NCBI GenBank assembly: GCA_019915135.1
Contig: JAHLMK010000035.1
Span: forward strand, 62,001-126,000
Origin: Strobilurus pachycystidiatus
Taxonomy: Eukaryota > Basidiomycota > Agaricomycetes > Agaricales > Physalacriaceae
DNA: 64,000 nucleotides
Direction: 5' to 3'
Shown here: in pieces, positions 1-10,699 of the stretch
How positions within the stretch are numbered: position 1 is the stretch's first letter
How the letters are laid out: every line of letters starts with the position of its first letter
Notes under the pieces: model-generated
The model's input: the letters and a program-made list of their open reading frames with translations, nothing else
The model's database searches: none
What the model was told of the DNA's origin: nothing
Made by a program: the position numbers and the translations under genes

Positions 1-381
1 GTGGCGCCGCCTCGGTGTGAGGAGGAACCAACGGAGCTTTGATACTTTGAGCCGGGGTGGACGGAGGCTTGGCTTGTGCGGACTTGCTTCGCTTGAGGAT
101 GTTGGCGGGGGTGAGAGCCGATGCCTAAGATAGCGAGTAAGCCTTCCTTCGCCCCTAGGTGATGAGGTACTGACCTGTCTGTCTTCTTTGGCTAGCTTGT
201 CCTCCACGGCTGCAATGCGACTCAGACGCCGCTTTTCATCCACTTCTTTTTTCGCCAACTGCCCCTCCTTTTTCGCCTGGGCGGTCACTTTGATCTTTAC
301 AGTGTCATTACGGCTCTGACCTTGACTGCGCTGTACTGGCTCGTTGGGTGTCTTGTTTCGCTTGCTGCGGGTATTCATCAT
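1..381 (-). CDS. Plavaka-associated lysine-rich accessory protein (partial, 5' end)
   Basis: This minus-strand gene starts at 381 (two adjacent Met codons, 381 and 378) and runs off the left edge. Exon 1 is 381-175, a 50-nt GT-AG intron is 174-125, and exon 2 continues from 124 in phase. The protein begins MNTRSKRNKTPNEPV, continues with a Lys/Glu/Ala-rich probable coiled coil (AQAKKEGQLAKKEVDEKRR, then RIAAVEDKLAKEDRQ) and turns Pro/Ser-rich after the intron. It is transcribed divergently from the transposase gene that starts 134 bp away. A small basic coiled-coil gene divergent from the transposase is an arrangement I recall from other basidiomycete Plavaka elements. That association is recalled, not tested here, and the function is unknown. 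Confidence 0.6.
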   Translation of the reverse strand, partial: MMNTRSKRNKTPNEPVQRSQGQSRNDTVKIKVTAQAKKEGQLAKKEVDEKRRLSRIAAVEDKLAKEDRQVSTSSPRGEGRLTRYLRHRLSPPPTSSSEASPHKPSLRPPRLKVSKLRWFLLTPRRRH

Positions 382-514
382 CGAGCGGCGAGGTTGGGGT
401 TGGTGTCGAAAGAAGACAAGCAAAATTTTTCTGCCATGATCGGTGGGCCACGTTTCATCTTTCCAAGCTTCGTCACTGACTCCTTCCTCAGAATTTTCTC
501 CTTGCACCAGCACC

Positions 515-3500
515 ATGAACACATCGACGTATCGCAAGACCCATCCGTACCAGTGTCCGTATTGCCCTCAGCGGTGCAAGAATCTCTCAGGACAGACGCA
601 ACATGTCAACACTATGCATTATCGTATTCGCCAACCTACGCCAACTCCAAACAATCCTTCCTCGTCTCCTCCATCATCTCCAGGACCTTTCGCTGGGAAT
701 GGAGGCGATTACTCTCCGGACCATCATCGTCCTTCCTCTCCACCGTTTCCGTCTCCGCCGCCACCCGATCCTGTGCCGAAGAATGCAAACAGCCCAAGAC
801 GGGGCTGTACCTATCATCCCCATCTAAATGGTGAGTCTATTCATCTGCTTCGCAATCTTCAGGGAGAATAATTTCTGTAGGTGTGCCATGCGACATTAAC
901 GGTGTAGACCTTCCCGCTGGTGCTGCTCCGCCGCCTCGTGTTACGTTCGACAACCCATATGAGCCTTTTGATGACGAGGTACAATTCAAGCTGGCGGACT
1001 ATGTCTTCCGAAAGGCTCAGCTATCCGAGGCCAAGATCAAAGAGCTCCTCGACATCTTCGAGCTTGCTATGGAGAAGCATGGAGACAAGGCGCCCTTCCC
1101 AGACCCCAGAGCTGTCTACTCCGGGATCGACAATATCCCCTATGGAAGTGCGCCGTGGAAATGCTTTCGAAGCGAGCCACGGCCTGATCTTCCCGACAGT
1201 GCTCCTGACTGGCAACATCAAACCCATGAGATATGGTTCCGCGACCCCGACGTTGTTGTCAGCAACATTCTTGCGAACCCCGACTTCGCCGATTCCTTTG
1301 ATCCAGCACCTTATATCGAAGTCGGTCCTAATGGGAAGCGGCGCTGGTCGGACTTCATGTCTGGAAATTTTGCGTGGAGACATGCTGTAACAAGTTTCAT
1401 TCTTTCATTTTTTCTGATTCTGACATGTTTATCAGGATCAGATCTATACAGCCGACAACTCTACGGAAGGCGCGATGACTGTATACATCATTGTAGGGAG
1501 CGATAAGACCACCGTGTCTGTTGCCACTGGAAACGTCGAATATTGGCCTGTTTATCTTAGTGTTGGCAACCTCCATAACGGCGCACGTCGAGCACACCGT
1601 AATGGTGTTGTTCCCATCGGCTTTCTAGCCATTCCGAAAGGTTTGTCATCCGGTCCGTTGACGTCAATTCTTCAGGTACTCATCGGTGCCAGGTGACCGT
1701 CGGGACGATAATAGCGAGGAATTTCGAACGTTCAAGAAGCGGTTATTCCACGAGTCTCTCAGCAAGATCTTTGGGAGTCTCAAGCCTGCATTCTCGACCC
1801 CCGTTGTTCGTCTCTGTCCTGATGGCCACTACCGCCGAATTGTTTATGATTTTGGTGCCTACATCGCCGACTATCCCGAACAGGTCTATCTCGCAGGCAT
1901 TGTGTCCGGCTGGTGTGCCAAGTATGTATACCAATCTCTTGTCAATGATAGGACTAATCCTAATAGATGCACGGCTCCGTCGGGTGACCTCAACGACACA
2001 GATACTGCTGGTCGCCGCACTCAAGAACTGACAGAGGTCTTACTCGACGAACTAGGTGGACGGGGAAAGGCTTTGTGGGATAACTATGGTATCGATGAGA
2101 CCATTCGTGTATGTTTCCAAGCACTTTCTTCCTACTCTGGTTAACGATCCACCAGCCATTTACTTGGGACTTTCCGCGAGCCGATATACACGAGATCATC
2201 ACATCGGATATCCTCCATCAGGTTATCAAAGGAACGTTCAAAGATCATCTCGTCGAGTGGGTCTGGGAATATTTAGAGCTATTCCACGGCGATAAAGAGG
2301 CCCAGAAGATCATGGATGATATTGACCGAAGGTACGCTTCTCTATTTTGTAGCTTGATACTGGCGTTGACAGGAACCTTGGTAGACTCGCTGTGACACCG
2401 GAATTTCCGGGTCTACGGCGTTTTCCGCATGGATGTCGCTTCAAGCAGTGGACGGGCGATGATTCTAAAGCCCTTATGAAGGTTCGCTTTCTTTTTTCTC
2501 CTGAGGGATATCAATTTGCTGACGACGGGTTAGATCTTTCTTGCCGCTGCTGCTGATTATCTTCCTGACAAGATGGTTCAGTGCTTGTCACAGTTCATGG
2601 ACTTTTGTTATCTGATTCGACGAAACGACTTCGACGAAGACACACTCGATCAGGTTGACGCTGCCCTCAGCCGTTTTCAGCAACTTCGTCAAGTTTTTGT
2701 TGAAACGGGTGTCCAACTGCAGACTGGAGTGCGCAACTCTCTATCCCTTCCACGCCAGCACTCTCTAGTCCACTATCGGCACCATATCATGGAGTTCGGT
2801 GCACCTAACGGTATATGCTCGTCAATTACGGAATCACGACATATTACGGCTGTCAAAAAGCCATGGCGACGCTCGAGCCGGTACAAAGCTCTCGGTCAGA
2901 TGCTTTTGACAAACCAACGCCTCGATAAGCTCAATGCTCTCTGCATGGAGCTCGCCTCCCTCGGTCTCGCCGAGCCTGGACACCCTCCGCCACCTGATCC
3001 GTTTGATACCGACGAGGCTGATGATGGAGCTGTTGATGATCGAGTTATAGCGGACGTTGTGATGGCTGCCACTGCTGGTGCGTTATAGATATGAGGTTGA
3101 TGGCTTGTAACTGACCATCGCTCAACAGAACCAGCAAAGGACTATCCGCGATGGTTGCCCGACCTGGCCCTCAAGGTTGGGTGTGCCAATCTCGTTGAAC
3201 TCGCACGCCGTTTTCTCTACGATCAGTTGCGTGAGGATGACGATCCTCTTTCCGAAGACATTGACATCACCGACTGCCCTACTATCCTCTCCAAAATCTA
3301 TGTCTACCACTCTGCCATCGCATACTTCTACGCACCAAGCGACATCTCCGGTGTACGTGGCATGAAGCGCGAACGGATCCGATGTACACCCTCCTGGCAC
3401 GGGCATCCCCGCCGCGACTGCGCTCTTATTGTTACGGATTCCGAGAAATCTGGCTTTGCCGGGATGGATGTTGTACGAATCAATCTCCTATTCTCTTTCA

Positions 3501-3790
3501 CATATGGGTCCCGCACGTTCCCATGTGCTCTGGTCCAATGGTTCACGAAGCACAACCGGCGCCCTGATTCTCGAACGGGGCTTTGGATTGTGAAGCCCGA
3601 CCGTTATCCTGGTGGACAGCCTGTTCTTTCTGTCATACATATTGACTCTCTTATGCGTGGCGCACATGTTCTTCCTGTCTTTGGACTTGATTCTATACCT
3701 CGTAAGCTAAAATTTTACCATACACTAGACATTTTTCGAGCATTCTATGTAAATAAGTACGCTGATCATCATATGAATGAAATCATCTAA
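515..3790 (+). CDS. Plavaka-type transposase, intact
   Basis: I read nine exons: 515-830, 881-1386, 1436-1640, 1693-1921, 1967-2108, 2156-2331, 2373-2481, 2534-3077 and 3129-3790. All introns are GT-AG, about 41-52 nt, and the joined frame has no stop. Near the N-terminus is a C2H2 zinc finger (CPYCPQRCKN followed by HVNTMH), then a Pro/Ser-rich linker. The Plavaka core follows, with SDKTTVSVATG, RADIHEI and HQVIKGTFKDHL, GDDSKALMK, and FGAPNGICSSITESRHI followed by PWRRSSR. The C-terminus has SVIHIDSLMRGAHVLPVFG and AFYVNKYADHHMNEI. Plavaka elements are DNA transposons abundant in basidiomycetes and the protein should act in the nucleus. A Met at 443 is an alternative start that also keeps the finger. 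With the divergent gene at 1-381 this forms a potentially autonomous element. I did not find convincing terminal repeats. Confidence 0.9.
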
Positions 3791-3952
3791 TTGTTTTGTC
3801 GAACTGATACTACTGAATATGCGAGGCGGTAATAACAGCAAGTCTCTGAATCCTGAATCCTGAGACTCAAAAGCGGGCTGTCATGGTAGCGTCAAGAAAA
3901 AAGCCCGGAGGCAATGATAGCAGGTGAGGCGTGTACAGAATTATCTATGCTA

Positions 3953-4036
3953 TTAGGGGGGCTTGAACTCTAGGCTGATGGAATCGCGCTTCAGCGTTGT
4001 ACACAGCCAGAAGAACGTTAGACCATTACACTATTT
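3953..4036 (-). pseudogene. tRNA-like relic (possible degenerate tRNA or SINE head)
   Basis: On the minus strand there is an A-box-like stretch (TAGTGTAATGGTCTAAC) and, about 50 nt later, a B-box-like GAGTTCAAGCC followed by a C run. The T-stem pairs poorly (TAGAG against CCCCC) and no 7-bp acceptor stem closes, so I do not call a functional tRNA. It could be a tRNA pseudogene or the pol III head of a short interspersed repeat. Confidence 0.22.
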
Positions 4037-4148
4037 GTATGTCTGTGCCTCCACTGTAGCGTACCATGTCGCGCAGGGACTGCCATTGCCATATGGTCTA
4101 TGACCGTCTCCTTGTTTTACTGCAACGACCATCTCCTGTCCTGCCGAC

Positions 4149-4913
4149 ATGTCGCTGGACAGTTCACTTCCATGCACACCCACTCCGACGATTAGGACTG
4201 ACAGGACTGGCCACCCGCCGGTGTGTCACCAAATTAATCCGTCAAACCAGTGTACTGAATTTTGGCAGTTTTTTTTATCGCCAGCTACTGGTGGTCCTGG
4301 CACTTCGGTGGTTTGCCTTGAGGCTAGTACTCCAAAAGACACCACCCCAGTTCCCTGTCCTGCTCCTCAAGGAGATTATGCATCCGGGGCACCACCAGCA
4401 TCAACTCCAACCTCTTCCCACAAGCTTCCTCACCGTCGGCGCCGCTCCTTGTCTCCAGAAACAACACCACCACGTCGAAAGCGCATCCGCATCCCATCTG
4501 ATATGTCCACTCCCGACTTAAGGCGCAGAGTCTGTGCTGAGCTCTCGGACTCGGACGACGAACATGGAGGAGAGACGACGGAAGAGGAGAGCTACGAGGC
4601 CGATGTCGCAACTTCTCGCACTACCGGTGCACCTCCTCCACTATACGACAATCCCACCTACATCAAGAAATACTTCCTTCACATGAGTGATGTATTAGTC
4701 GCTCGAAAGAGCTTACCGCAACGTAAGAGAGTTCATATGGCAGTCTGTGCTTGCATCAAACTAATTTCTACCTTCAGCGTATGACGACGAGTGCAAGGAG
4801 ACACTTCGACAAGTTCTCGTGGCGCGTAGAAGTCACCGGAAGCGAGCACTTCTTTCGCTCGGTAGCGCCGAACAGCTTTCGACGGCATACAGGTTCAGTA
4901 ATCATCTCTTGTA
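4149..4913 (+). CDS. Hypothetical protein with basic Ser/Arg-rich region
   Basis: I do not recognise this gene. A reading frame from 4149 continues through a GT-AG intron at 4723-4777 and stops at 4911-4913; a second intron with an earlier stop at 4973-4975 is possible. The product has a Pro/Thr-rich N-terminal part, a very basic segment that could be a nuclear localisation signal (RRRRSLSPETTPPRRKRIRI), an acidic stretch (ELSDSDDEHGGETTEEES) and a C-terminal segment with better composition (PPLYDNPTYIKKYFLHMSDV). The joined frame after the intron stays protein-like (YDDECKETLRQVLVARRSHR), which supports the splice. It lies between the Plavaka element and a KDZ fragment and may be a transposon-associated gene or remnant. 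Confidence 0.4.
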
Positions 4914-5099
4914 GCCTAGTACTATATCCACTGTAATCTATGACTCCGTGATACCTATCTTGCAGGAGGCACTGACATGAAGTACATTGAGTATGGAGTC
5001 CCGATTACTAGTATGAGAATGTCAATGAGTATGGGATCAACAACGAGTCTGAGAGAGTCTGCGGAAATTTCCCATACTCCCCAGACTTTCTCAGACCCA

Positions 5100-6143
5100 T
5101 CATACCCCCACAGACTTTCGGGGATTCACTGATGTTTGCTCACGAATTGCCTCTTGAAAGCGTAGACGCTGATTGCCACCATGAGGCAGCTGAAAGACAA
5201 GACCACGTCGAGTGTTGTTGCGCCACAATGCATAAAGAAAGAATGCCTCCCAGACGGTGCGATGAGAAAGACTGAGGCTGATTCTCCACTCATCAGGAAG
5301 GACAGTATGACGGTGCTGGCGAAGGTAAATGTTCATACAGTTGGTAGCGGAGGTCCTTTGGAATTCATGAGTTCGTAGTATGCAAGGAGAAGTTACAAAA
5401 TACTGTACCACGCCAAGTTCATTTGTAAGCGCCATTGCTCTATCAGCGAACGCTCTACAAAGACGTGATCCTCGACCTGGAACACGTCGCCCATCTCAAG
5501 GTGGTAAGTTCGGACGCCGTCGCAAACATTGTAGTCAGGGTAATATTGGGCTTTACAGCCGTTGCACGTGAAGTACACCGCCCAGACAGGAATGGGGCCA
5601 TCGCCTTTGGTGAGAAGGACGGCATGACGCTGAGTGACGGTATGTAGCTTGAGTCCAGAGTCCCTGAGATGGAACCTGCATGCTTTGTTTGTGCAGACTT
5701 TTGTTGCTGGCCAAATAGTACGAGAAGACGCTGGGTTGAGGTTAGCCAGATAAGAAGCAACAGAAGGGGAGAGGCTCACTGAACCCAAGGATGCCACCGT
5801 ATCTCTTGAACAAGGATTCGAAGGACGCTGAGTTTTGTACAGACTCCAGGAGGATATCGTCCTCTAGACGCCAAATCATGTCTTTGAGTTCGTTCCAAAG
5901 GGCGAGCACCTCAAGTTGGGCGAGACGGCAAGAACTTGCGAGGAATTCGTGAATGGAGGGTGAGAGAAACTTGGGTGCGACATCTGTAGGGTGCTCTGAG
6001 GGCTGAACCAGTAGAATCTCGCGTCGAAGGGCTGCAGACAACCGGATGAAGAGAATGACTTGAGATAAGCTAAGAAACTCAAGTGAAGGACACTCCGTGA
6101 CCGTTTGACGAATGAACTCAATGAGCGAGGCGACAGAATACAT
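5100..6143 (-). pseudogene. KDZ transposase, N-terminal part with CxC5 cysteine cluster (3' truncated)
   Basis: Three exons join in frame: 6143-5780, 5730-5409 and 5355-5100, with GT-AG introns of 49 and 53 nt. After an alpha-helical N-terminal region (MYSVASLIEFIRQTVTECP) comes the cysteine cluster typical of CxC5-type KDZ proteins: VCTNKACRFHLR, then VYFTCNGCKAQYYPDYNV, GVRTYHLEMGDVFQVEDHV and, after the second intron, NCMNIYLRQH with TVWEAFFLYALW. In the family this region precedes the catalytic domain. Here the frame ends at 5100 and nothing downstream on this strand resembles the catalytic core, so the gene is cut. It belongs to a different KDZ branch from the CxC2-type gene at 30521-34189. 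Confidence 0.8.
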
Positions 6144-6200
6144 GGCGGCTGACTACGGGCGGTGGAAAGAAGGGAAGGAAAGAACAAAGGCCTATTTCGG

Positions 6201-6236
6201 GTGGTTCGCGTGGTTCGCGTGGTTCGCGTGGTTCGC
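6201..6236. repeat. 9-bp minisatellite, four units
   Basis: The unit GTGGTTCGC occurs four times in perfect tandem. It sits just upstream of the probable coding fragment at 6240-6495. No function is suggested by the sequence. Confidence 0.9.
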
Positions 6237-6239
6237 ATA

Positions 6240-6495
6240 TGGTTCGGTGTTCCTGATATTACCCTGCACTCGCCGCTAGTCTCCGCATCACCCAACTCGC
6301 CGCCTTCTTCTCCACTCTCTCACAAGTTTTGGAAAAGCACCAGAACGTCGGCTTGTCGTCCTCGGAGCTCAACCTCGTCATTACCTCCTTCATCTCGGTC
6401 AGGAAGAAAACCGGCACCGAACTTAGCAACATGCTAATGACTCTGGGCTTGGAGAGAAACACCGTGATGAGCACCATCCCATTCCAAGAGGTGAG
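6240..6495 (+). CDS. Unidentified coding fragment
   Basis: One frame reads as ordinary helical protein: LRITQLAAFFSTLSQVLEKH, then SSELNLVITSFISVRKKTG and LSNMLMTLGLERNTVMS, ending at a possible GT donor at 6492. I found no clear start codon and no convincing next exon. The composition differs from the low-complexity reading of the other frames. It may be one exon of a decayed gene. Function unknown. Confidence 0.3.
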
Positions 6496-6499
6496 CTGT

Positions 6500-7064
6500 C
6501 TTTCGTCAATGATGCCTTCCTTCATCGTTGCCACAGTTGCCCGAGTTCCTTTGACAGCTTTCCCGTGCGCGCCTTGTTATCGCCATGCTTCTCGCCCCTT
6601 CCTTTCGCGCGCTTTCGTTCTTTTGGTCATCTGGCTTGTATCACTATATATAATCTGCTCAGCACTCTTTGAATACCACATTTTCTTCTACTCAGACCCA
6701 ATTGCCACGGTCAACGCCATCTCAACACCGTCTTGACTGTGCGTAAACAAACCGCCCCTTGCACCATCAACTGTGCAAGGCTGTCTCCGGGACTTAGCAA
6801 GTTCACGCCACTGCTCGTCAACATTCTGACACCGCCGGAGGATACGGGGCTCTCGAGGATTGTGTTGGAGTCCCGGTTAGAATGTAAGTCAATTACGCGT
6901 GAACACAAACGCAACGTCTGTCACTGGCGCTAATTCGCTTGAGGTGAAGCTGTGCAGAAATTTGAACGACTTTCGGAGTGAGTACACCAGTCACACAGAA
7001 ATGCGACGGTGTGTAGGCCAGAGCGCCGTGCGAGATGCTAACCATTATGTTCGTCAAGTCCTTC
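6500..7064. other. Non-coding or unassigned stretch
   Basis: Several short open frames exist in this stretch, but none shows a recognisable motif or a consistent splice pattern. It leads into the first R1 repeat copy. Confidence 0.4.
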
Positions 7065-8175
7065 TTACGAAAAGAAGTCAAACGTACCTGAACAACGCTA
7101 GTTGGTGACACACCCACCCCATAGCGTGTCGTAAAATACCCTCCATGAATGTGAAAGTTCACTTGGTGAAATACTGGCTCCACCGCCGTGGGCGTGCGTC
7201 GGAGTGACGTGGGGTATCGGCGCGGCGGGAGCAATATAGGCGGGTAGATAACCGCGCCGCCACCGCCGCGAAAAACGTCAGGCTGATAAGTAGGCGGTGC
7301 CGTCGTTACAGTAAAGAAATCGGAATCCGACGACATGGAGATGTGATCCAGATGCGACAGGCAAAGCCGTCTGTCGAGGGTGATAGTTGGCGTGACCGAA
7401 CCGAATCCGACGTCCTGGCGCACAACCAGTCCACAGTGGGCGGCGAGCGAGAAGCATAACCATCGCTGGATCACGCTGTCGCCCTCGTCGTCGTTGTTGG
7501 ACGGCCCACCTTTGAAAACCGCACAACAGATAAGCACCCTTATCTGATGTATGGTTTTTTAGGGCGGGGAGTCGGGATTACAACGGGGGGGATGAGGAGG
7601 GTGGCGAATGCGCGGAATGAACGGCGAATCCGGCGGCGGTGTTGGGTCAGGGCATCGGGAGAGCTAATATGGGTGGGTGCCTCAATGGAGGGCTTACCCC
7701 GCGCGTAGATCCAGATCTACAGAAAGGTCAGCGATGCAAACGAATGCGTCAGTGCAGAGCTGGCGTATCCAAGGGAACATATGAAATATACACACCTTTT
7801 GCGGGCGCCCGCCTCCAGACGGCGCACCCAGCTAAGTTGGCGGACCCCGCCCAAGTACCCATCCACATGTGGGGCGGGGGGTCGTCAAGCCGCCGCCGTC
7901 GTTGTCCGGTGACGTGGACTCGTCCTCCTGTGCCGCCGCCGCCGTCGTCCTGCAGCACCAAGCCTTGGCTCGGGCTGACGCGTCGTGTTGGACTCGGTTA
8001 CTGTGGCAGCCAAGCCAAGCAACGCGCTGTAGGAAGCGCCGCGCCTATACCCATCGGCGTCGTCGTGAGGGAAGAGCGATACGCACGACTTGCATAGAGC
8101 AAGTGGTGGTAGGAGGGCAAGTGCTGTCAGCACGGATCAGGCTGATTGCCCAAAGCAGCCAGCTACTGTGCCTTG
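7065..8175 (+). repeat. R1 dispersed repeat, copy 1 (non-coding, hairpin-bearing)
   Basis: About 1.1 kb is collinear with 42470-43630 in the same orientation. Shared blocks include CTCCACCGCCGTGGGCGTG, AGGGCTTACCCCGCGC with TAGATCCAGATCTACA, CCCGCCTCCAGACGGCGCAC, and GGAGGGCAAGTGCTG near the right end. It carries an 8-bp perfect hairpin (CAGATAAG / CTTATCTG, 7527-7546) that is 11 bp in copy 2. No protein family is visible in any frame. Immediately to the right lies a truncated cyclin fragment. Confidence 0.85.
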
Positions 8176-8274
8176 TTTCGACCGCCAGCTGTCGGGGCGC
8201 CACCTTGCCAGCCCTCGTGCGTTGCTACTTTATCCTGGTCGTGCTCTTTGACTGACTGGAACAGTAACGCCGCC

Positions 8275-9062
8275 GGACGACGAGCAGGAGTACCAGCAAC
8301 CAACCGCACTTGGGCGGACGTGTGTGGCATCTCCCTCCCCGAAATCAATCGTATGGAGCGCGAGTTCCTGCGGGGCGTCGGCTTCGATCTCTATGTCGAC
8401 AAACACACCTACGAACGCTGGCTCTGGATGCTTCGCGGACTCGTCGAGGCCAAGGAGCGCGAGAAGGTGGTTCTCAGCTCCAAGACGCGCAGGAGACGCC
8501 AAGTCTCATCGCGCAAGGAGTTCGAACCAATCCGCGTCAGAGCACGCAGCACGAGCCCCTGATGAGCCTCCCGCCTTTACGCATCCCGACACCGCGCTTG
8601 GAGCTGGGCAAGCGCACAGCGAAGGCGGCGTTCTCGCCTACGTCAGCGACGTTCGACGCTGGTGTGAGGCAGGTCAAGCGACCGTTCCTTCCCTCCATCC
8701 AGACGCAGTACACTCCGAACCTGCTTACGCCTCACTCTCTGCCGCCCACTCATGTCCAGCCACCTCACTGGCCGCCCATCCAGACCCAGATGCAGCATAG
8801 CTATTACAGCAAGGAGCCGAGTCCGTTGGAGAGCTTCGGCCGGATGTCGATCTCGTCGCCCATGGAGCATCTCGAGGTTGCACCGAGGGAGGAGCGGCCG
8901 TACAAGAAGACGCTGGTGTCGGCGTGTGAGCGCAAGGAGGAACGCATTCCCGAGGTATGTTCCTCTGCTTTACCTTCATCACTCAATGCTTACATCTCCC
9001 CGCAGAACCTCTACTTCTATGCCCTAGCCAAAGACACAACTCGCACGCTCCGGTGTCATTGA
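8275..9062 (+). pseudogene. PCL/Pho80-type cyclin, 3' fragment with frameshift
   Basis: From about 8295 the frame encodes the end of a cyclin domain of the fungal Pcl/Pho80 kind (NRTWADVCGISLPEINRMER, then FLRGVGFDLYVDKHTYERW and GLVEAKERE). It hits a stop at 8560. The continuation (GKRTAKAAFSPTSATFDAG, a Pro-rich tail, then a GT-AG intron at 8955-9005 and NLYFYALAKDTT) is in another frame, so one base is missing in the C run near 8557. The N-terminal half of the cyclin box is absent, and R1 sequence sits where it should be. Family members bind and activate Pho85-like kinases; this copy cannot encode a full cyclin. Confidence 0.75.
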
Positions 9063-9231
9063 CCGCCTGTCTCAGGTTTGCAAGCAGGACGTCGTCCAGT
9101 TGATGAGATGGTTTGAATACTTGGAACGGCAACATGCGGAAGGTTCAGATTGCTGATATCCACAGGTTGGGGTGGGAGGCATCACAGGTGTTGCCTGGGT
9201 GGCTCGAGGACTAGAGCCAGGGATTTGGCGG

Positions 9232-9305
9232 TGTGTCCTGTCGGGCCTGCGGGCGGGGATTACTTTATCTTGATGTCCTGTCGGGCATACAGGCGGGGAA
9301 TCAGG
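9232..9305 (+). repeat. Two-unit ~40-bp tandem repeat
   Basis: The string TGTCCTGTCGGGC followed by a GCGGGCGGGGATT-like block occurs twice in tandem, with divergence in the second unit (TACAGGCGGGGAATC). It occupies the junction between the cyclin fragment and the P4-ATPase fragment. Confidence 0.6.
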
Positions 9306-9306
9306 G

Positions 9307-10474
9307 CTTATCACCTCATGGACGTACCGGAACTGTATCACTACGGACGCGAGAAGTACTGGTTCAGCATGAAGGATTTCTATATCTACATGTTTGACGG
9401 AATGTATCAAGTAGGCGGTACCGTCGAGTCTCTACCCGCTATACAATCTGACTGTCTCCATCAGTCTGTCATCATATTCTTCCTGATCTGTTATGGAACA
9501 TTTTCTCCTACCTCACGAAAGGACGGCTACGACATGTTCTTATACGAATTTTCGACGGTGAGGCGTTCCTGACCACGATACGACTACCGCATACTCAAAT
9601 CTGCTCCAGACGATGGCCGTATCTGGCGTAATGGTTGCCAACATTTTCACCGGTATGGCCGCTTCCGCGTGGACATGGTGGCTCGTCTTCGCTGTCAGCT
9701 TCGGCATTGTCCTCGTACGGGGATTCACAGTGAGTGTAGTCTCTCCGTCGTAGATTGCCAGATTCTTACCCAGTATTTCCAAGTTCATCTATTCGACTAT
9801 TTCTCCTGGTATGTTCCATCTTTTCCGATTTCAGTGTGACCGGTCTGACGACATTCGTCAGGATACGCCGCGACCAACCTCTACGGAAACTACTACTTCC
9901 TTTCCACGTCGGCTCTCTTCTGGTTATGCATTCCTCTTGTATTCTTCTTGTCGCTGGCACCCCGCTACATTGTCAAAGCGTGGAAGTTTGGTTTCGCGCC
10001 AAATGATCTCGACATTTCACGGTGGATCCGGAAGAAGGACCCATATCGCGATCTTCGCCACGACTCCTCGACGCACTTAGGCATAGGTCTCAAAGTCATG
10101 AAAGACAACCGCGGTCGCAGGACATCGGTTTTGTCTCGTCGATCCGCCCGAGCAAGCAGTCTCATGACAATCAACGATCCTATGCGCGGGCTGGGTCGGT
10201 GATGGACATCCGCGCTGCCAGTCGCACCGACATGTCGACTGGTCTGGTATCCGTAGACCGTGGATTCGACTTTGCGACGGAGGAGAACGGAGTGGCGATG
10301 CGACGCATACAAACTAATTTATCGGAACGGAGGCGGGATCAACATGTTGTGATTGATCCCCCAGCATCACCATCGAGGAAGGGAAAGAACCCGTCGCGAC
10401 ATACATTCTCGTTACGACGCGGGTTGATGAAAAAGAAATCGACGTCGGAGAGAACTTCCCTAGGGAGTGACTGA
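9307..10474 (+). pseudogene. P4-ATPase (Dnf1-type phospholipid flippase), C-terminal fragment
   Basis: Only the C-terminal transmembrane domain and tail of an aminophospholipid flippase are present. Exons carry DVPELYHYGREKYWF and MFDGMYQ, then SVIIFFLICYGTFSPTSRKD, YEFST joined to TMAVSGVMVANIFTGM, IYSTISPG joined to YAATNLYGNYYF, and LAPRYIVKAWKFGFAPNDLD. The tail has RAASRTDMSTGLVS and GFDFATEENGVAMRRIQ. Introns at about 9411-9466, 9559-9611, 9731-9776 and 9809-9859 fit GT-AG rules. The frame breaks at the exon encoding IYSTISPG and again near 10150-10190. The N-terminal and catalytic P/N/A domains are missing, so this is a truncated, decayed copy lying head-to-tail with the cyclin fragment. 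Confidence 0.8.
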
Positions 10475-10699
10475 CAGCCTATTTAATCTCTATGTGCATA
10501 TTTATTGCTTTATATTCTCTATGTATCGCTTCCACTGTATCATTTCGCATTGCTATCATTGGTTTGGACATATCACATTCGAGAGGTACGTTACCTTATG
10601 CGCCCTGAACTTGCGCTCACGATTGTCCAACTAGAGCCATTCACTCAAAGCCAGCGTCCACGAGTCCCAGACCGTCCAAAGAACTCGTCGCCACGTCCC

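Noticed and set aside
3953..4036. Functional tRNA gene
   Set aside because: A- and B-box-like sequences are present, but the acceptor and T stems do not pair.
6893..7537. 214-codon minus-strand frame across the left part of R1
   Set aside because: The corresponding frame in R1 copy 2 is broken and shorter. Similarity between copies is at DNA level, so protein coding is not supported.
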